Source: Candidatus Angelobacter sp. (lineage in GTDB: Bacteria; Acidobacteriota; Terriglobia; Terriglobales; Acidobacteriaceae). Taken from it: a stretch of 43,312 nt of DNA. The translations under genes and the position numbers were made by a program. This document shows, piece after piece, positions 41,691 through 43,312 of this stretch. The stretch covers positions 1 to 43,312 of the forward strand of contig JAOAPH010000222.1 in assembly GCA_025462835.1 (NCBI GenBank), read 5' to 3'. Position 1 is the first letter of the stretch. Each line of letters starts with the position of its first letter. Below the pieces are notes generated by a model. It searched no databases. It was not told the origin of the DNA and was given only the letters and a program-made list of their open reading frames with translations.

Positions 41691-42493
41691 CGGTTTGGTC
41701 AGGAACATTCTTGCCCTTTGGCCAGGAATGGAACCCACAGATCACCCAGAACCATTATAAATTCACGGGAGATGAGCACGATTCGGAAAGCAACCTGCAA
41801 CATACAGAATTCCGTCAACTTTCCAGCACGCAAGGCCGCTGGACCTCGCCCGACCCGCTGGCCGGCGACATCGGCGATCCCCAGTCGCTCAATCGCTATG
41901 CGTATGTGGGAAACAACCCGATGAATGCAACTGACCCGCTGGGATTGCTCTGCAACCCGCTGAATCCTTTCAGCGGGTGCGCCGGCCTCCCTGGATTCTT
42001 CTACGGAAGCGTGCAAGGGTTGGTTTGTTTCTTTTCGAACTGCGGCGACTCAGGGACTCCACGCGACAATATCAGCAAGGGCGGAGGGAAGGGCGCACCG
42101 AAACCGAAGCCAGCAACCCCGGCACCCGCAAACAACGCTACTCAATCCCAAATTCAGAAAGAATGTATAGATCAGTTCAACGATTCCAGCGGGGGGAAGG
42201 TCGTCAATTTCATGAGTATGGCATCTCCGGTTATTGGTCCTGATCGACTAGGTAGCACAATTGAGGACGTTGGTGGCACGACATTAAAGTTCGGTGTTTA
42301 CACATTTTTTAACACGATAAGCAAGACATGGGCTCCCACACCGTTCGGATCATTGAGTGGTGTTGTAGCTGGCACTATAGAGACGGTAGCAAAAGACGTT
42401 GTATTACCGGTATCAGTGGGTTCCACTGGCCTCCAGATCATTGCACACGCGGGCTGTGATACTGTGTGGCACGTCAGGCGACTGGGCAGATGA
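41669..42493 (+). CDS. Orphan Rhs repeat-associated core with variable C-terminal tip (5'-truncated)
   Basis: The frame is open from 41669 to the stop at 42491-42493; the first plausible start is a TTG at 41711 (260 residues). The Rhs core end is clear: YKFTGDEHDSESNLQHTEFR, RQLSSTQGRWTSPDPLAGDI and QSLNRYAYVGNNPMNATDPL then GLL. The YD-repeat body that should come before it is missing, and palindromic repeats sit at the break. The tip (from about residue 82) has two Cys pairs, a Pro/Lys linker (GAPKPKPATPAPANN) and a Gly/Val-rich hydrophobic part (FGSLSGVVAGTIETVAKDVV). It shows no toxin motif I know. Probably a displaced cassette or remnant. Confidence 0.75.
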   Translation, partial: KGGPPANPVWSGTFLPFGQEWNPQITQNHYKFTGDEHDSESNLQHTEFRQLSSTQGRWTSPDPLAGDIGDPQSLNRYAYVGNNPMNATDPLGLLCNPLNPFSGCAGLPGFFYGSVQGLVCFFSNCGDSGTPRDNISKGGGKGAPKPKPATPAPANNATQSQIQKECIDQFNDSSGGKVVNFMSMASPVIGPDRLGSTIEDVGGTTLKFGVYTFFNTISKTWAPTPFGSLSGVVAGTIETVAKDVVLPVSVGSTGLQIIAHAGCDTVWHVRRLGR

Positions 42494-42542
42494 ATCCGCT
42501 GCCTCCTGGAATTCATTATTGATTAGGGGCAATTGGAGTTCG

Positions 42543-42766
42543 ATGATCGATTCCCGGCAGCCAGTTCTTCAGAGAATTATCCGAGGATGCTCTCGCCTAC
42601 TGCTGTTGGTGGGAGCGGTGGTCTTTTTCCTCGGGACAAGTTCCTCTATGAGATCAAGCATGTGAACTTCTTAGTTTCCGTAACGGTAGGCATTTTCGGA
42701 GGAGTGTTACTAATGCTGTTGGGTGCTGGAATCGCGATCAAGAACAAGCCTTCAAGGCTGGAGTAG
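42543..42766 (+). pseudogene. Small two-helix membrane protein, apparent -1 frameshift
   Basis: ATG at 42543 with GGAG 4-5 bases upstream. The first frame reads MIDSRQPVLQRIIRGCSRLL then LLVGAVVFFLG (helix 1) and stops at 42663-42665. The neighbouring frame continues DKFLYEIKHVNFLVSVTVGI then FGGVLLMLLGAGIAIKN (helix 2) to 42766. One more G in CTCGGGACAAG would join them as FLGDKFL. It could be a real pseudogene or an assembly error. Its place after an Rhs tip fits an immunity-type protein, but this is only positional. Confidence 0.5.
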
Positions 42767-42770
42767 AAAC

Positions 42771-42974
42771 GTGATCGTCCCCTATTCAGAATGGCCGACA
42801 TGGTTGCAGGTCTTAATCTTGACTCCGAATGCTTTGCTGGCGGGATTCGCATGTTGGGCATGGTGGCCAAAATCTAGTCGTGAATGGCGCAGATTCGGTT
42901 TGGTGTGGGCATATTTGGTTGTCTTCTTTTTAGTGATGGTTTTTGTCTTCCACTACCTGATGATTCCTCGATAA
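42771..42974 (+). CDS. Small membrane protein after the Rhs tip
   Basis: 67 residues from a GTG at 42771; GGAG at 42760-42763 gives a 7-base spacing, and the previous frame ends at 42766. Two membrane helices: WLQVLILTPNALLAGFACWA and FGLVWAYLVVFFLVMVFVFH, separated by a basic loop (WWPKSSREWRR). It is unrelated in sequence to the two-helix protein before it. No family recognised. An accessory or immunity role with the Rhs tip is conjecture. Confidence 0.6.
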   Translation: MIVPYSEWPTWLQVLILTPNALLAGFACWAWWPKSSREWRRFGLVWAYLVVFFLVMVFVFHYLMIPR

Positions 42975-43219
42975 GAGCGAAGGCATTGTCAAGGCGTAGT
43001 TATCCTGTGCGGTGCGCGAGCACCGCGTTTTCCGTCAGAGTTAGTTTGAGGACCAAGGCTCTGAGAGATCACGCTACTAATCAGTTCCCGGCGGACGAAC
43101 ATCGTTCCACCAACCATCGATTCGGCCACGGCCTGCGGCCATGATTCTTCTATGCGAACATCCTGCCCATGTTCTCTCGAACAACGCGGGATGCGAGAGC
43201 GCCCAATCAATACATCGGT

Positions 43220-43312
43220 CTAGCTTGCGCCGACCAGGGGCACCCGCGGGCTGCTCTCGATGCGAACAACTTCCGGATACGGCGTGTTGGTGCGCAACAT
43301 CCAGTAGAGCCG
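43220..43312 (-). CDS. C-terminal end of a gene cut by the window edge
   Basis: The last 30 residues and TAG stop are in the window: RLYWMLRTNTPYPEVVRIES then SPRVPLVGAS. The YWMLR start of this run resembles C-termini of some IS110-like transposases, but too little is present to decide. The 245 bp between this and the small membrane protein show no other gene. Confidence 0.45.
   Translation of the reverse strand, partial: RLYWMLRTNTPYPEVVRIESSPRVPLVGAS

Overview
The window reads as a chromosomal segment of a soil-type Acidobacteriota (Terriglobia/Koribacter-like). This is an inference from the moderately high G+C, TPR proteins with a carboxypeptidase-like N-domain, an S9 peptidase, a giant kelch/MBG/PxKF secreted protein, an Rhs core fragment, and many short interspersed palindromes. 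No rRNA, tRNA or CRISPR array was found.

Layout. 1-3.6 kb: a DUF218 membrane protein and tsaC (leftward) diverge from a TrmH-family rRNA methyltransferase and rarA (rightward). 3.7-11.7 kb: S9 peptidase, frataxin-like CyaY, aroA, a TPR lipidation/secretion-type protein, alpha/beta hydrolase, zinc-ribbon PspC protein and a large TPR protein. 11.8-19.5 kb: a flagellar and signalling regulatory block. It holds an OmpR-type regulator and a degenerate histidine kinase, a sigma-54 activator without a DNA-binding domain, a frameshifted fliA behind a good sigma-54 promoter, an HDOD protein, then flgM-flgN behind a sigma-28-like promoter. A small unknown protein sits where flgK usually lies, and an HD-GYP response regulator is transcribed away. 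Together this looks like a three-step hierarchy: RpoN plus activator make FliA, FliA drives flgM, and FlgM restrains FliA. 19.7-22.3 kb: ECF sigma/anti-sigma pair, a nucleoside deoxyribosyltransferase-like protein and thymidine kinase. 22.6-30.8 kb: PilZ protein, KirBac potassium channel, and the 2129-residue kelch/MBG protein built from 6x87, 2x82 and 6x80-residue repeats plus one degenerate copy. 30.8-33.4 kb: small conserved hypotheticals and a coiled-coil membrane protein. 33.4-37.4 kb: a repeat-rich accessory island with an IS200-like/RAYT transposase bracketed by inverted REP hairpins, multi-hairpin composite repeats, a tandemly duplicated Cys-rich mini-protein, an unlisted 53-residue acidic ORF, and an AT-richer gene joining a restriction-endonuclease-like region to a DGQHR (DndB-like) domain. 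37.5-39.9 kb: groES-groEL under a CIRCE operator. 40.0-43.3 kb: M48 peptidase, an orphan Rhs C-terminal tip, two small membrane proteins, and the end of a gene that leaves the window.

The most unusual feature is the spacer DNA. At least thirteen short arrays of degenerate heptamers (GAAACTA, TGACTAC, TAGCTCT and AGCTGAT types) lie between genes, usually immediately at ORF 3' ends. In several genes the array itself supplies the stop codon, or even the last residues. Palindromic elements behave similarly: two Cys-rich ORFs end inside REP hairpins, and one palindrome has been captured in frame and triplicated inside the sigma-54 activator. Two genes (fliA and a small membrane protein) show apparent single-base losses, which may be real or may be assembly errors.
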